From Pseudoclavibacter sp. 13-3 (GTDB taxonomy: Bacteria > Actinomycetota > Actinomycetes > Actinomycetales > Microbacteriaceae): a DNA stretch of 64,000 nucleotides. The notes beneath the pieces were generated by a model that was not told the origin of the DNA, did no database searches, and worked only from the letters and a program-made list of their open reading frames with translations. Below, in pieces: positions 8,496-17,120 of this stretch (its first letter is position 1; the number at the start of each line of letters is the position of its first letter). The position numbers and the translations under genes were made by a program. Location of the stretch: assembly GCF_021168475.1 (NCBI RefSeq), contig NZ_JAJOZT010000002.1, positions 310,001-374,000 of the forward strand, read 5' to 3'.

Positions 8496-9752
8496 ATGAA
8501 CGCAAACGATCAGTCACTCAGTGATCTGCAGCCGGTCATCCTCGGCGCCGACATCGGCGTCTACGCCTTGGCCCGGGCGTTCCACCGTCAGTACGGCGTC
8601 AGGTCGATCGTGATCTGCGGCGCCGTCACCGGTCCCATCGCCGACTCGCGCATTCTCGAGACGAGAGTGATCGGCGACAGCCACGACGAACAGCAGCTCG
8701 TCGCCGCACTGCTCGAGGTCGTCGCCGAGCTGCCCGAGCGGCGTCTCGTGCTGCTGGCGAACTCCGACTTCTTGGTCAGCGTCATCGTGCACAATCGCGC
8801 GGTGCTCGAGAAGCACTATGTCGTGCCATTCCTGTCGGCCGAGCTGCTCGACGAACTCAGCGACAAGGCGCGCTTCGCCGAGCTGTGCGAACGCACCGGC
8901 GTGGGCACGCCGCGCACCATCGTCCAGGATTTCGCGAACGCCGGTTCGGACGACTGGCAACCGGTGCCCGTCGACTTCGACTACCCGCTGATCGCGAAGG
9001 CGTCGAGCAGCGCCGAATACGAGAGAGTCGAGTTCGACGGCAAGATGAAGGTCTTCGAGATCGGCTCGCCCGACGAGCTCGATCGCCTCTGGCGGTCCCT
9101 GCGCGACGCCGGTTTCCGCGGTCGCTTCGTGGTTCAAGAGCTGATTCCCGGCGACGATACGCAGATGTGGTCGGTGACCGCCTATGTCGACCGCCACGGA
9201 ACGGTGAGCATGGCATGCTCGGCGCACGTGCTGCTCGAAGAGCACACCCCGGCCAGCCTGGGCAACCCCTGCGCGATGATCACGGTGCGCAACGACGAGA
9301 TGCTCGACCAGGCGCGGCGACTGCTGGACGCCTCGGGATATGTCGGGTTCGCGAACTTCGACATCAAAGTCGACCCGCGCGACGGCTCGCAGCGCTTTCT
9401 CGAGGTCAACCCGCGCATCGGGCGCAACAACAACTATGTGCTCGCCGCCGGTGCGAACCCGGCGGAGTTCCTGGTGCGCGACTGGGTGCTCGACGAAGAG
9501 GTCGCGCCGGTCGTCGCCGAGCGTCGCGTGCTGTACACGATTCTGCCGAAGGGACTGCTGCTGAAGTATGTTCGCGATGCAGAACTGCGCGATCAGGTCG
9601 AGGAGCTCTACCGGCAGCGTCGCGTTGTGCACCCGCTGGTCTACCGCGCCGATCGCAGCATGAGGCGAAACTGGTACATTCTGCTGGCCAAGGTCAATCA
9701 GCTGCGAAAGTTCAGGCGGTATTATCCGGCTCCATCGGCATCGGGGTTCTGA
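8496..9752 (+). CDS. ATP-grasp carboxylate-amine ligase, D-aspartate ligase (Asl)-like
   Basis: 418 aa. Resembles the D-aspartate ligase of Enterococcus faecium, which adds D-Asp to the lysine side chain of peptidoglycan precursors. Shared landmarks recalled from that family: ILGADIGVYALARAF at the N-terminus, VQELIPGDDTQMWSVTAYVD, LLEEHTPASLGNP, GFANFDIKVDPRDG and FLEVNPRIGRNN. In ATP-grasp enzymes the last two carry the Mg-binding acidic and Asn residues. ATG 8496 follows AGGAG at 8 nt. Many Micrococcales have A4-type peptidoglycan with D-Asp or D-Glu bridges, so a cytoplasmic bridge-forming ligase is the likeliest role; D-Asp versus D-Glu cannot be decided here. No aspartate racemase is adjacent. 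Confidence 0.82.
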   Translation: MNANDQSLSDLQPVILGADIGVYALARAFHRQYGVRSIVICGAVTGPIADSRILETRVIGDSHDEQQLVAALLEVVAELPERRLVLLANSDFLVSVIVHNRAVLEKHYVVPFLSAELLDELSDKARFAELCERTGVGTPRTIVQDFANAGSDDWQPVPVDFDYPLIAKASSSAEYERVEFDGKMKVFEIGSPDELDRLWRSLRDAGFRGRFVVQELIPGDDTQMWSVTAYVDRHGTVSMACSAHVLLEEHTPASLGNPCAMITVRNDEMLDQARRLLDASGYVGFANFDIKVDPRDGSQRFLEVNPRIGRNNNYVLAAGANPAEFLVRDWVLDEEVAPVVAERRVLYTILPKGLLLKYVRDAELRDQVEELYRQRRVVHPLVYRADRSMRRNWYILLAKVNQLRKFRRYYPAPSASGF

Positions 9753-9770
9753 ACCGGGGGAGTGCCGCGG

Positions 9771-9802
9771 GTGCTCGACGGTCGCCGTTGACGGCCGAGC
9801 AC
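9771..9802. terminator. Hairpin between the ligase and thioesterase genes
   Basis: GTGCTCG (9771-9777) pairs with CGAGCAC (9796-9802) around an 18-nt loop that can pair further. It lies between convergent genes. Confidence 0.45.
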
Positions 9803-9818
9803 ACGTGCGATGAGGAGG

Positions 9819-10427
9819 TCAGCGACCCTGCTCGCCGGTGAGGTCGACCGAATGCGCGTCTTCGGGGCGCACGACGGGGAGCACCTCGGTGATGGGCGCG
9901 CGGGGGATCGGGCCGCCGGTGCGCTTGGGGATGCGGTCGCGCAGATACGTGATCTCGGTGTAGCCGTGGGGTGCGGGCCTGCCGTCGGGGCCGAGGTTCA
10001 CGAACACGATCTCGTTGATGGTGAGAATCGTCTTGCGCGTGATCATGTTGCGCACGATGCAGCTCATCGTCAGCGAGGTGCGGCCGAACTTCGTGGCGAC
10101 CAGGCCCATCTCGATCAGATCACCCTGCCAGGCGCTCGAGACGAAGTTGATCTCAGAGTAGAACTTCGTGACGCAGCGTTCGTTGCCGAGCTGCACGATC
10201 GCGTAGATGGCGGCCTCTTCGTCGATCCATTTGAGCAGCGACCCGCCGAAGAGCGTGCCGTTCGCATTGAGATCTTCGGGGCGCACCCAGCGTCGGGTGT
10301 AGAAGTTCATGTGGTGGCGATTGCCCAGCGGCCGATCGTCGTAGCTCTCGGCGTCATGGGCGTCGAAGGCGGCGCCGGTGCCGCCTCGCCGCGAGGAGGC
10401 GTCGTGGTCGGGAGTGTGTGCGTTCAT
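9819..10427 (-). CDS. Acyl-CoA thioesterase, hotdog fold (YciA/BACH type)
   Basis: 202 aa. Hydrolyses acyl-CoA thioesters. Hotdog features: the helix NANGTLFGGSLLKWIDEEAAIYA with catalytic-type Asp/Glu, followed by SEINFVSSAWQGDLIEM and the beta strands of the fold. The ATG at 10427 is chosen because a TAGGTT -10 box ends 7 nt upstream; the frame stays open further upstream but those residues look noncoding. The first 35 residues and last 30 flank the fold and are low-complexity. Preferred acyl chain unknown. Confidence 0.87.
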   Translation of the reverse strand: MNAHTPDHDASSRRGGTGAAFDAHDAESYDDRPLGNRHHMNFYTRRWVRPEDLNANGTLFGGSLLKWIDEEAAIYAIVQLGNERCVTKFYSEINFVSSAWQGDLIEMGLVATKFGRTSLTMSCIVRNMITRKTILTINEIVFVNLGPDGRPAPHGYTEITYLRDRIPKRTGGPIPRAPITEVLPVVRPEDAHSVDLTGEQGR

Positions 10428-10434
10428 GCGGTTA

Positions 10435-10440
10435 AACCTA
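10435..10440 (-). promoter_or_regulatory. -10 box TAGGTT for the thioesterase gene
   Basis: Minus-strand TAGGTT, 7 nt, ATG: leaderless arrangement. Confidence 0.6.
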
Positions 10441-10584
10441 GCCCACGCAGATGACGCCCTGATGAAGTCTCCGGCTGGCGGTGCGCCCCGACATGCGTCG
10501 CGGAGCACCGCTGGCGATCGGAGGTGACATGCCGGTGAGCGTATATCATCATCGGCCGGTGCGGCGCTTCTCAGCAGCACGTGC

Positions 10585-10590
10585 TTGAAT
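10585..10590 (+). promoter_or_regulatory. Possible -10 box TTGAAT
   Basis: TTGAAT, 7 nt, ATG 10598. Weaker match to TAnnnT, but same spacing as the other leaderless genes and no ribosome site. Confidence 0.35.
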
Positions 10591-10597
10591 CGTTGGC

Positions 10598-11647
10598 ATG
10601 ACCGCTGAGCAGACGACACAGACGCATGTGCTGACCACTGTGACCGGCCACCTCGGTGAGATTCTGCTCAACCGTGAGAGGGCCATCAACGCGCTGACCG
10701 CTGACATGATCGCGACTATTCACAGCCAGCTCGACGCCTGGATCGACGACGACCAAGTACAGGCGGTGCTGATTCGCGGCGCCGGCGCGCGGGGGCTGTG
10801 CTCCGGAGCCGACATTCGGGCGCTCTCGCAGGCGTCCGCCTTCGAGCGCTATGACTTCTTCGACGCCGAATACTCACTCGACCTCTGCATCGCCCGGTAT
10901 CCCAAGCCTGTCGTGGCCTTCATGGACGGCATCACGATGGGTGCGGGCGTCGGCATCAGCGCGCACAGTGCGTTCCCCGTGGTCACCGAGCGCTCTCGCG
11001 TGGCGATGCCCGAAGTGCGCATCGGGCTGATGCCCGATGTCGGCGCGACCTGGCTGCTGGCTCGGGCTCCCGGCCGTCTCGGCCACCTGCTCGCCTACAC
11101 GGCGGGAGAGATGACCGGCTCCGATGCGATTGCGATGGGCTTCGCCGGTCATTTCGTTCCGAGCGACTACCTCGGTGACGTCGTCGACGGGCTGATCGCC
11201 GGAGTCGGCACCGGCGGCGAGGCCCGTGAGAACACGCGACGGGTCATCACCAGGTCGGCGGTGGAGGCGCCTGCTTCGGCCCTGGCGCGCAACCGGGCCG
11301 GCATCGACGAGGCCTTCGCCGACACGTCCCCGTCGAAGGTGATCGCGGCGCTGCACGATCACGGCGAAGACGACGCCGACGAGACCGCCGATCTGATCGC
11401 TGGCATGTGCCCGTTCTCGCTGATCGTGACCGAGCGTGCACTGCAGATGGCGGCCGAGAGCACGCTCGAGCAGGTGTTCGAGACCGATCTGCGGCTGTGC
11501 AGCGGCCTCACGGCTCGGCCTGACTTTCGCGAGGGGGTGCGGGCGCAGGTCATCGACAAAGATCGCAACCCCGTCTGGAACCCCTCTCGTCTCACAGACG
11601 TCGACCCTGCCGACGTCGACGCGCTCTTCGGTGCCCCGGCGAGCTGA
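10598..11647 (+). CDS. Enoyl-CoA hydratase/isomerase family, 3-hydroxyisobutyryl-CoA hydrolase-like
   Basis: 349 aa crotonase fold. The oxyanion-hole motifs GLCSGADI and DGITMGAGVGIS, the acidic residues in MPEVRIGLMPDVGATW, and the long C-terminal domain ending DFREGVRAQVIDKDRNPVWNP are those of the ECH_2/HIBCH subfamily (valine degradation, releasing 3-hydroxyisobutyrate), rather than of short hydratases of about 260 aa. No other valine-pathway gene is adjacent. The enzyme could also act on other beta-hydroxyacyl-CoAs. Confidence 0.88.
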   Translation: MTAEQTTQTHVLTTVTGHLGEILLNRERAINALTADMIATIHSQLDAWIDDDQVQAVLIRGAGARGLCSGADIRALSQASAFERYDFFDAEYSLDLCIARYPKPVVAFMDGITMGAGVGISAHSAFPVVTERSRVAMPEVRIGLMPDVGATWLLARAPGRLGHLLAYTAGEMTGSDAIAMGFAGHFVPSDYLGDVVDGLIAGVGTGGEARENTRRVITRSAVEAPASALARNRAGIDEAFADTSPSKVIAALHDHGEDDADETADLIAGMCPFSLIVTERALQMAAESTLEQVFETDLRLCSGLTARPDFREGVRAQVIDKDRNPVWNPSRLTDVDPADVDALFGAPAS

Positions 11648-11673
11648 CACTTGTGTGCGGCGTGCGGCGCTGC

Positions 11674-11679
11674 CACCAT
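11674..11679 (+). promoter_or_regulatory. Possible -10 box CACCAT
   Basis: CACCAT, 6 nt, ATG 11686. The GAGG in the gap is too close to the ATG to be a ribosome site, so a leaderless start is likelier. Confidence 0.35.
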
Positions 11680-11685
11680 TGAGGC

Positions 11686-14406
11686 ATGTGTGCCCGCTCA
11701 TCCCTGCCCGTCGGGGGCGAGACCATCGTGCAGGTGCGCGACCTCGGCGTCACCTATCCGGAACGCGCTCAGGCCGCGCCTGACGGCGTCGCCTTCGACC
11801 TGCACACCGGTGAGGTCGCCCTGCTGCTCGGGCCCTCCGGTGCGGGCAAGTCCACGCTGGCGCTCACACTCGACGGGCTGATCCCCCATGAGGTGTCGGC
11901 GACGGTCGCCGGCTCGGTGACCGTGGCGGGCACTGATGTCGCCGGTGCCCGTGTCGCGCAGTTGGCCACAGATGTGGCGATGGTCTTTCAAGATTCTGAC
12001 GCGCAGATCGTCGCCGCCACCGTGCTCGACGAGGTCTGCTTCGGTCTCGAGAACCTGCAACGGCCTCGCGAAGAGATCCTGCGCTCGGCCGAGCGTGCGC
12101 TGCGCCGTGTGGATCTGTGGGATCGCCGCCGCGACGACCCCGGCGACCTCAGCGGGGGAGGCCGCCAGCGGCTGGCCATCGCCTGCGCCCTGGCACTGGG
12201 GTCGCGGGTGATCGTGCTCGACGAGCCCACCGCGAACCTCGACCCGCAGGGTGTGGTTGACGTCTACACGGTGCTCAGTGAGATCGCCGCCGAGCGCAGC
12301 CGCGCCATCCTGCTGATCGAGCACAACCTCGACGAGGCGATGAGCGTCGTCGATCGGGTGATCGTGCTCGACGCGGCCGGGCGCGTGCGGTTCGACGGGC
12401 CCACGCGTGGCATCCTCGAGAACCATGCCGGCGAGATCGACCGACTCGGCGTCTGGCTGCCGGTCTCGACGGTGGCCGGTCGGCGGCTCGGGGTGAGACC
12501 GCTGCCGCTGACTCCGGCCGAGCTGACGGCCGCGGTGGATGCCGGGGTCGCCTCCGGTGCGCTGCCGGCCGAGCCGAGGGCGGCGGCACAGACGGTGACT
12601 GCTGGCCCCGTCCTCGGCCCAGACGGAGCCGGTGCGGTGCTCGACGTGCGGCATCTGAGCGCATACGCTCACGGACGCGGCCAGCCGCTCGTCGACCGTG
12701 TCTCGCTGCAGGTGCCCCGCGGCTCGTTGACGGCGATCGTGGGCCGCAACGGCGCGGGCAAGACGACGCTGCTGCACCGTCTGGCCGGAGTGGTGTCGCC
12801 GCCGAGGGGCAGCGTGCGAATACATTCAGACCGGGGCATGCTCGATGTGGCGACGGCCTCGCCCAGACGTCTGGCGCGTGAGGTCGGCTTCGTCTTTCAG
12901 AACCCGGAGCATCAGTTCATCACACCGACCGTGGGCGAGGAGCTCGCGCACGGCCTGCGTCTGCAGGGGCTCGGCGAGCCCGAGATCGAGGCGCGAGTCA
13001 CCGCGATGCTGCGGCGCCTCGGTCTCGGAGACCTTCGCGAGGTGCACCCGTATCTGCTCTCGGGAGGGCAGAAGCGCCGCCTCTCGGTGGGCACCGCGCT
13101 GATCGCCGGCGCACCGGTGCTCTGCCTGGACGAACCCACCTACGGGCAGGATCAGGCCCGGGCAGCCGAGCTCGTCGCGCTTCTGGCCGAACTCGTGAAC
13201 GCGGGGTCGACCGTGGTGATCGTGACCCACGACATGCAGCTCGTGACTGAGCAGTCGACCCATGTCGCGGTCATGAACGACGGTCGGCTCGAGGCCTTTG
13301 GCCCGACCGCCGAGGTGCTGGCCGGCGACGCACTGGAACGCGCCGGTCTGCTGCGACCGCCGCTGGCACGAGCAATGAGCGCGGTGGTGTCTCCCGCCTG
13401 GCACGGGATCACCCGTCTGCAGCAGATCGAGCAGCTGCAGACGGGTGTGGCCGACGAAGACGAGGTCTCTGCGCCGACCGTGGCGAACGCGAGCCGACCG
13501 TCAGCGCCCCTGCCGCTGCCGAGCCGAGAGGACGCAGCATCCGTCGAAAAGCGGCCACGTCGTCGGCCACGGCCGCGCCCGACGACGACCAGCATGTTCG
13601 ACCCGGCCGTTCCGGCGTCTGACCGACCCCGATGGGCTCCACTGGCCACGCTCAACCCGGTGGCCAAGCTGATCGCGATGCTGCCGCTGACCGTCGTCGC
13701 CCTCGCACTGCGCGACATCGGCGCGCTGCTCGGCGCGCTGACCGTGGTGCTGCTCGTCGTCATCGTCGGATCCGGTGCGGGCTGGCGGCGACTGATCGCG
13801 GTGATTGGCGGCATCGTGGTCGGCATCTCGGTGCTCTCGGTCAGCGTCGGTCTGTGGATGGACCCGGCTGCTGCCGAGCAGCAGCAGACGCTCTGGCAGA
13901 TCGGCGACTGGCGGTTCACGACAGGCATGTGGCTGACCGGCCTGGGCGTCACGCTGCGCGTCGGCACCGTGGCGGCGCTCGGCATGCTGCCGGGGCTGAC
14001 GGCGACTGGAGTCGACACGATTCGAGCACTGGTGCGTCGACTGCACGTGCCGTATCGGCTGGGCTACACGGCGCTGGCCGCCTACAGGTTCGTGCCGCGC
14101 TTCGGGCACGAGCTCGAACAGATCAGGCGAGCGCATCGGGTGCGCGGCGTCTCGAACGGTCGCGGGCCGATCGCCGTGCTGCGTCGGGCCGCCGGGTACG
14201 CGCTGCCCCTGCTGGCCAGCGGCATTCGTCATGCCGAACGCGTCGCCCTGTCGATGGATGCTCGGGCTTTCGGCGCCGGATCGGCGCGTACCGAGCGGTA
14301 TGAGGTTCCCTGGCGCATGCGCGACTGGGCGTTCGTCGTCGGGTTCTGGGCGCTCGTCGTCGCCGGGCTGCTGATCGGTGCCTCGCTGCTGCCGATCTCG
14401 GTGTGA
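11686..14406 (+). CDS. Single-chain ECF transporter: ATPase A1, ATPase A2 and EcfT fused
   Basis: 906 aa. Energy-coupling-factor modules drive uptake of vitamins or metal ions by separate S proteins. Here three normally separate subunits are one chain. Domain 1 (about 14-270): Walker A GPSGAGKST at 49-57, signature LSGGGRQR, Walker B VIVLDEPT. Domain 2 (about 315-570): Walker A GRNGAGKTT at 353-361, signature LSGGQKRR, VLCLDEPTYGQ. A charged linker (about 585-640) carries an Arg/Pro stretch. Domain 3 (about 647-906): EcfT with several membrane helices and coupling motifs RRAHRVRG and SMDARAFG. No S component is encoded in the window, so the substrate is unknown and the module may be shared. 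Confidence 0.93.
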   Translation: MCARSSLPVGGETIVQVRDLGVTYPERAQAAPDGVAFDLHTGEVALLLGPSGAGKSTLALTLDGLIPHEVSATVAGSVTVAGTDVAGARVAQLATDVAMVFQDSDAQIVAATVLDEVCFGLENLQRPREEILRSAERALRRVDLWDRRRDDPGDLSGGGRQRLAIACALALGSRVIVLDEPTANLDPQGVVDVYTVLSEIAAERSRAILLIEHNLDEAMSVVDRVIVLDAAGRVRFDGPTRGILENHAGEIDRLGVWLPVSTVAGRRLGVRPLPLTPAELTAAVDAGVASGALPAEPRAAAQTVTAGPVLGPDGAGAVLDVRHLSAYAHGRGQPLVDRVSLQVPRGSLTAIVGRNGAGKTTLLHRLAGVVSPPRGSVRIHSDRGMLDVATASPRRLAREVGFVFQNPEHQFITPTVGEELAHGLRLQGLGEPEIEARVTAMLRRLGLGDLREVHPYLLSGGQKRRLSVGTALIAGAPVLCLDEPTYGQDQARAAELVALLAELVNAGSTVVIVTHDMQLVTEQSTHVAVMNDGRLEAFGPTAEVLAGDALERAGLLRPPLARAMSAVVSPAWHGITRLQQIEQLQTGVADEDEVSAPTVANASRPSAPLPLPSREDAASVEKRPRRRPRPRPTTTSMFDPAVPASDRPRWAPLATLNPVAKLIAMLPLTVVALALRDIGALLGALTVVLLVVIVGSGAGWRRLIAVIGGIVVGISVLSVSVGLWMDPAAAEQQQTLWQIGDWRFTTGMWLTGLGVTLRVGTVAALGMLPGLTATGVDTIRALVRRLHVPYRLGYTALAAYRFVPRFGHELEQIRRAHRVRGVSNGRGPIAVLRRAAGYALPLLASGIRHAERVALSMDARAFGAGSARTERYEVPWRMRDWAFVVGFWALVVAGLLIGASLLPISV

Positions 14407-14486
14407 CCGGTTCGTTCGGCGGGCGTTCGGCGGTGCGTCGCACGATGCTGCGGTGACCCGACGCCTCTGCCTCAGACACTCCCGTC

Positions 14487-14492
14487 TACACT
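14487..14492 (+). promoter_or_regulatory. -10 box TACACT for dcd
   Basis: TACACT, 6 nt (ggaggc), ATG 14499. The GGAGG would abut the ATG, so the likely start is leaderless. Confidence 0.6.
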
Positions 14493-14498
14493 GGAGGC

Positions 14499-15104
14499 AT
14501 GCTGCTTTCTGATCGCGACATTCGCCGTCAACTCGCCGAAGGGCGCATCAAGCTCGAGCCCAGCGAAGACAAACTGGTGCAGCCCGCGAGCGTCGATGTG
14601 CGCCTCGACCGATACTTCCGACTCTTCGACAATCACAAGTATCCGGTGATCGACCCGGCAGAAGAGCAGTCAGAGCTGACTCGGCTGATCGAGGTCGATC
14701 GCGACGAGCCGTTCGTGCTGCACCCCGGCGAGTTCGTCCTGGGCGCGACGTTCGAACAGGTCACACTGCCGACCGACATCGCCGCCCGGCTGGAGGGGAA
14801 GAGCTCCCTGGGGCGTCTCGGCCTGCTGACGCATTCGACGGCGGGGTTCGTCGACCCCGGATTCAGCGGCCACGTGACTCTCGAGCTGTCGAACATGGCG
14901 ACGCTGCCGATCAAGCTGTGGCCGGGCATGAAAGTCGGCCAGCTGTGCTTCTTCAAACTGTCGAGCGAGGTGGAGCACCCGTACGGTTCGAAGAGCTATG
15001 GTTCGCACTACCAGGGCCAGCGTGGGCCGACGGCATCGCGGTCTTGGCTGAACTTCTCGCGCATCGACGTCAGCACGACCGATGCGGGCTCGCTCGGCGC
15101 CTGA
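14499..15104 (+). CDS. dcd: dCTP deaminase (probably bifunctional, dUMP-forming)
   Basis: 201 aa trimeric enzyme. Motifs: [41 protein letters not shown] (catalytic Glu) and the C-terminal lid [15 protein letters not shown]. Actinobacterial Dcd of this size, as in Mycobacterium, deaminates dCTP and hydrolyses the product directly to dUMP, avoiding free dUTP. Bifunctionality here is inferred from family, not shown by sequence alone. The function complements the ung gene 8 kb away. Confidence 0.96.
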   Translation: MLLSDRDIRRQLAEGRIKLEPSEDKLVQPASVDVRLDRYFRLFDNHKYPVIDPAEEQSELTRLIEVDRDEPFVLHPGEFVLGATFEQVTLPTDIAARLEGKSSLGRLGLLTHSTAGFVDPGFSGHVTLELSNMATLPIKLWPGMKVGQLCFFKLSSEVEHPYGSKSYGSHYQGQRGPTASRSWLNFSRIDVSTTDAGSLGA

Positions 15105-15125
15105 GACACCGCGCGACGCGCCGTC

Positions 15126-15158
15126 TGACCCGCAGAGTGCGCACTCAGCCCCGGGTCA
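15126..15158. terminator. Nested hairpin after dcd
   Basis: TGACCCG/CGGGTCA outer arms with an inner AGTGC/GCACT pair, between convergent dcd and the small acidic gene. Confidence 0.5.
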
Positions 15159-15419
15159 CTCGTCGTCGAGCGAGTCGTCGAGATCGTCGCCTTCGTCTTC
15201 TTCGGCGTCGCGAGCCAGTTCGGCGTCGATCGCCTGAATGAGATCTTCGGGGTCGTCGGTGAGCAGCTCTTGGAAGGTGTCATTGTCTTCCATGGCCTCG
15301 AGACCGGTCTCGATCGCCTCGTCGACCGTCGAACCCTCGTCGACGGCGTTCCAGAGCACCTGCTTGTACCGGTGCAGAGCGTTCTCGACGGCTTCATCGT
15401 TGGCGTAGTTCTCAGTCAT
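15156..15419 (-). CDS. Small acidic protein of unknown function
   Basis: 87 aa, strongly acidic, with a C-terminal run of Asp/Glu (DAEEDEGDDLDDSLDDE) and no membrane segment or Cys. Residues 6-60 look helical (EAVENALHRYKQVLWNAV then IETGLEAMEDND). Start: ATG 15419; a GTG two codons upstream (15425) is possible. Codon third positions are G/C-rich, as expected of a real gene. No family recognised. Its 3' end meets the terminator of the convergent dcd gene. Confidence 0.6.
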   Translation of the reverse strand: MTENYANDEAVENALHRYKQVLWNAVDEGSTVDEAIETGLEAMEDNDTFQELLTDDPEDLIQAIDAELARDAEEDEGDDLDDSLDDE

Positions 15420-15559
15420 GCTCACATTCTTTCACCTCGTGGGCCGTTGAGCGCAAACCCGTTCTGCCTGCGGGCATGGCGCGAGGCGGGCACTGCCGCG
15501 GCCACGGCGATCCAGCTGTGCAGAGTGCCGCTTCTCCGTCTTCGCGACACCTGATTGAG

Positions 15560-15652
15560 GCATCCAGACATGCCAGATGTGGTCTCCGGGCATCCGGATA
15601 TGCCAGGTTCTCGGTTTCGATCGCGGTGGCTGCCATCCGGCATGGCCGGATG
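15560..15652. repeat. Short repeat cluster around ATGCC
   Basis: Two 17-bp copies, gcatccagacatgccag (15560-15576) and gcatccggatatgccag (15590-15606), are spaced exactly 30 bp apart with two differences. A palindrome, CATCCGGC-ATG-GCCGGATG, follows at 15634-15652. They lie in the 237-bp gap between the acidic protein start and the MFS gene end. No gene is supported here. Confidence 0.6.
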
Positions 15653-15656
15653 CGGG

Positions 15657-17003
15657 TCAGGACAGGCGCTGCCGCCTCGGGCGCAGATCAAGCCCGAACG
15701 ACACGGCCATGAACGCCATGCCGCCGAGCGTCAGCCAGATGCCCAGCTGCAGCGTCGACAGATAGCCGGCGCCGGATGCCACCACGAGCCCGCCCAAGAA
15801 CGCACCGATCGAGTTGGCCATGTTGAAGGCGGCGTGATGGCTGGCCGCCGCGATCGTCTCGCTGCCCGGGGCGACCTGCATGAGCCGTGACTGCGCCGCC
15901 GGCCCCAGCATCGACGCCCCGATGCCCATGAGGAACACGAATGCGAAGAGCATCAAGAAGCTGCCGGTGTACTTGAGCCCCAACACGAACTGGCCGGCGA
16001 ACATCAGCACGAGCATCAGCCCGAACGACGCGAGAATCGTGAAGAAGATGCTGCGGTCGCCGAAGCGCCCGCCGAGGATGTTGCCGAGCGTCATACCCAG
16101 CCCGGTGACCACCAGCACCGCCGGCACCCAGACTGGCTCGATGCCGGCGACCTCGGTGGCGATCGGCGAGATGTAGCTGTAGAACGCGAACCATCCGCCG
16201 AACCCGACGGCGCCCATGCCGATCGTCAGCCACACCTGCAGGCGGCGATAGGCGCTGAACTCGGTCGACAGGCTGGCGTCCGGATTGCCTCTGTCGCTTG
16301 GCACGAAGATGGCGATGCAGGCGAACGTGAGCGTGAATGTCGCGGCCACCACGAGATATGCCGAACGCCACGAAGTCTGCTGACCGAGGAACGTGCCCAG
16401 CGGCACGCCGATCACATTGGCCACGGTGAGACCGCCGAGCACGAACGCGCCGCCTCGAGACTGCGCTCCCGGCCCGATCAGCCGCGCGGCGATGATCGAT
16501 GCCACCCCGAAGTACACACCGTGTGGCAGACCTGAGAGGAATCGTGCGATCGCCACCTGTCCGAGCGTGGTGAGCAGGGCGACTGCGAGGTTCGAGAGCA
16601 CGAGCCAGGTCAGCACCACGAGCAGCAGCCGCTTCTTCGGCCAGCGCGCCGTGAGCCCGGTGATCAACGGAGCCCCGACCACCACGCCGGCGGCATACGC
16701 CGAGATCAGATGGCCTGCGCTCGCGTTCGCCGCCTCGGGATCGCTGGCGGCGAGATCGGGCAGCAGACCTTCGGCCAGCTGCGGGAGAATGCCCATGGTG
16801 ACGAACTCGGTCATGCCGATGCCGAAGCCGCCGAGCGCCAGCGAGAGCAGTGCGATGGTGCGCATCGGCTTCGTGAGCATGCGGGTGTGCATGGGGATGT
16901 CGAACGCACCTGTTGTGGTCGGCGGCTCTGACGGCGGGGTCGCCTCTCCAGCGCGTTTTTGGGCGTCTGGTTCTTCAGAGAAATTTGGGGGTGTGGAAGT
17001 CAC
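15657..17003 (-). CDS. MFS transporter, DHA1 (AraJ/YdhP-like) family
   Basis: 448 aa, about 12 transmembrane helices after a 45-residue Pro/Thr-rich cytoplasmic N-terminus. GMTEFVTMGILPQLAEGL in helix 1, RFLSGLPHGVYFGVASIIAARL in helices 4-5 and a WPKKRLL loop are typical of the drug-proton antiporter DHA1 group that includes AraJ and CmlR-like exporters. Substrate unknown. GTG start at 17003 is supported by a -10 TACACT six nt upstream. Confidence 0.87.
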   Translation of the reverse strand: MTSTPPNFSEEPDAQKRAGEATPPSEPPTTTGAFDIPMHTRMLTKPMRTIALLSLALGGFGIGMTEFVTMGILPQLAEGLLPDLAASDPEAANASAGHLISAYAAGVVVGAPLITGLTARWPKKRLLLVVLTWLVLSNLAVALLTTLGQVAIARFLSGLPHGVYFGVASIIAARLIGPGAQSRGGAFVLGGLTVANVIGVPLGTFLGQQTSWRSAYLVVAATFTLTFACIAIFVPSDRGNPDASLSTEFSAYRRLQVWLTIGMGAVGFGGWFAFYSYISPIATEVAGIEPVWVPAVLVVTGLGMTLGNILGGRFGDRSIFFTILASFGLMLVLMFAGQFVLGLKYTGSFLMLFAFVFLMGIGASMLGPAAQSRLMQVAPGSETIAAASHHAAFNMANSIGAFLGGLVVASGAGYLSTLQLGIWLTLGGMAFMAVSFGLDLRPRRQRLS

Positions 17004-17009
17004 CCGCCA

Positions 17010-17015
17010 AGTGTA
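17010..17015 (-). promoter_or_regulatory. -10 box TACACT for the MFS gene
   Basis: Minus-strand TACACT, 6 nt (tggcgg), GTG 17003: leaderless arrangement. Confidence 0.6.
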
Positions 17016-17055
17016 GACCGTCGCTGTGACGGGTGTGGAAACGAGCCGAGCAGAA

Positions 17056-17089
17056 GGGGTGGCCCGCGATATGCATCGCGGGCCACCCC
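17056..17089 (-). terminator. Terminator of mqo
   Basis: Perfect 15-bp stem (17056-17070 with 17075-17089) and a 4-nt loop, 31 nt past the mqo stop and just before the MFS promoter. Confidence 0.85.
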
Positions 17090-17120
17090 GACGGACGTAC
17101 TCAGAGACTGTGGTGAGGGA

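Noticed and set aside
15555-15890. 111-codon open frame overlapping the end of the MFS gene
   Set aside because: Most of it is antisense to the conserved MFS C-terminus; the rest covers the repeat cluster.
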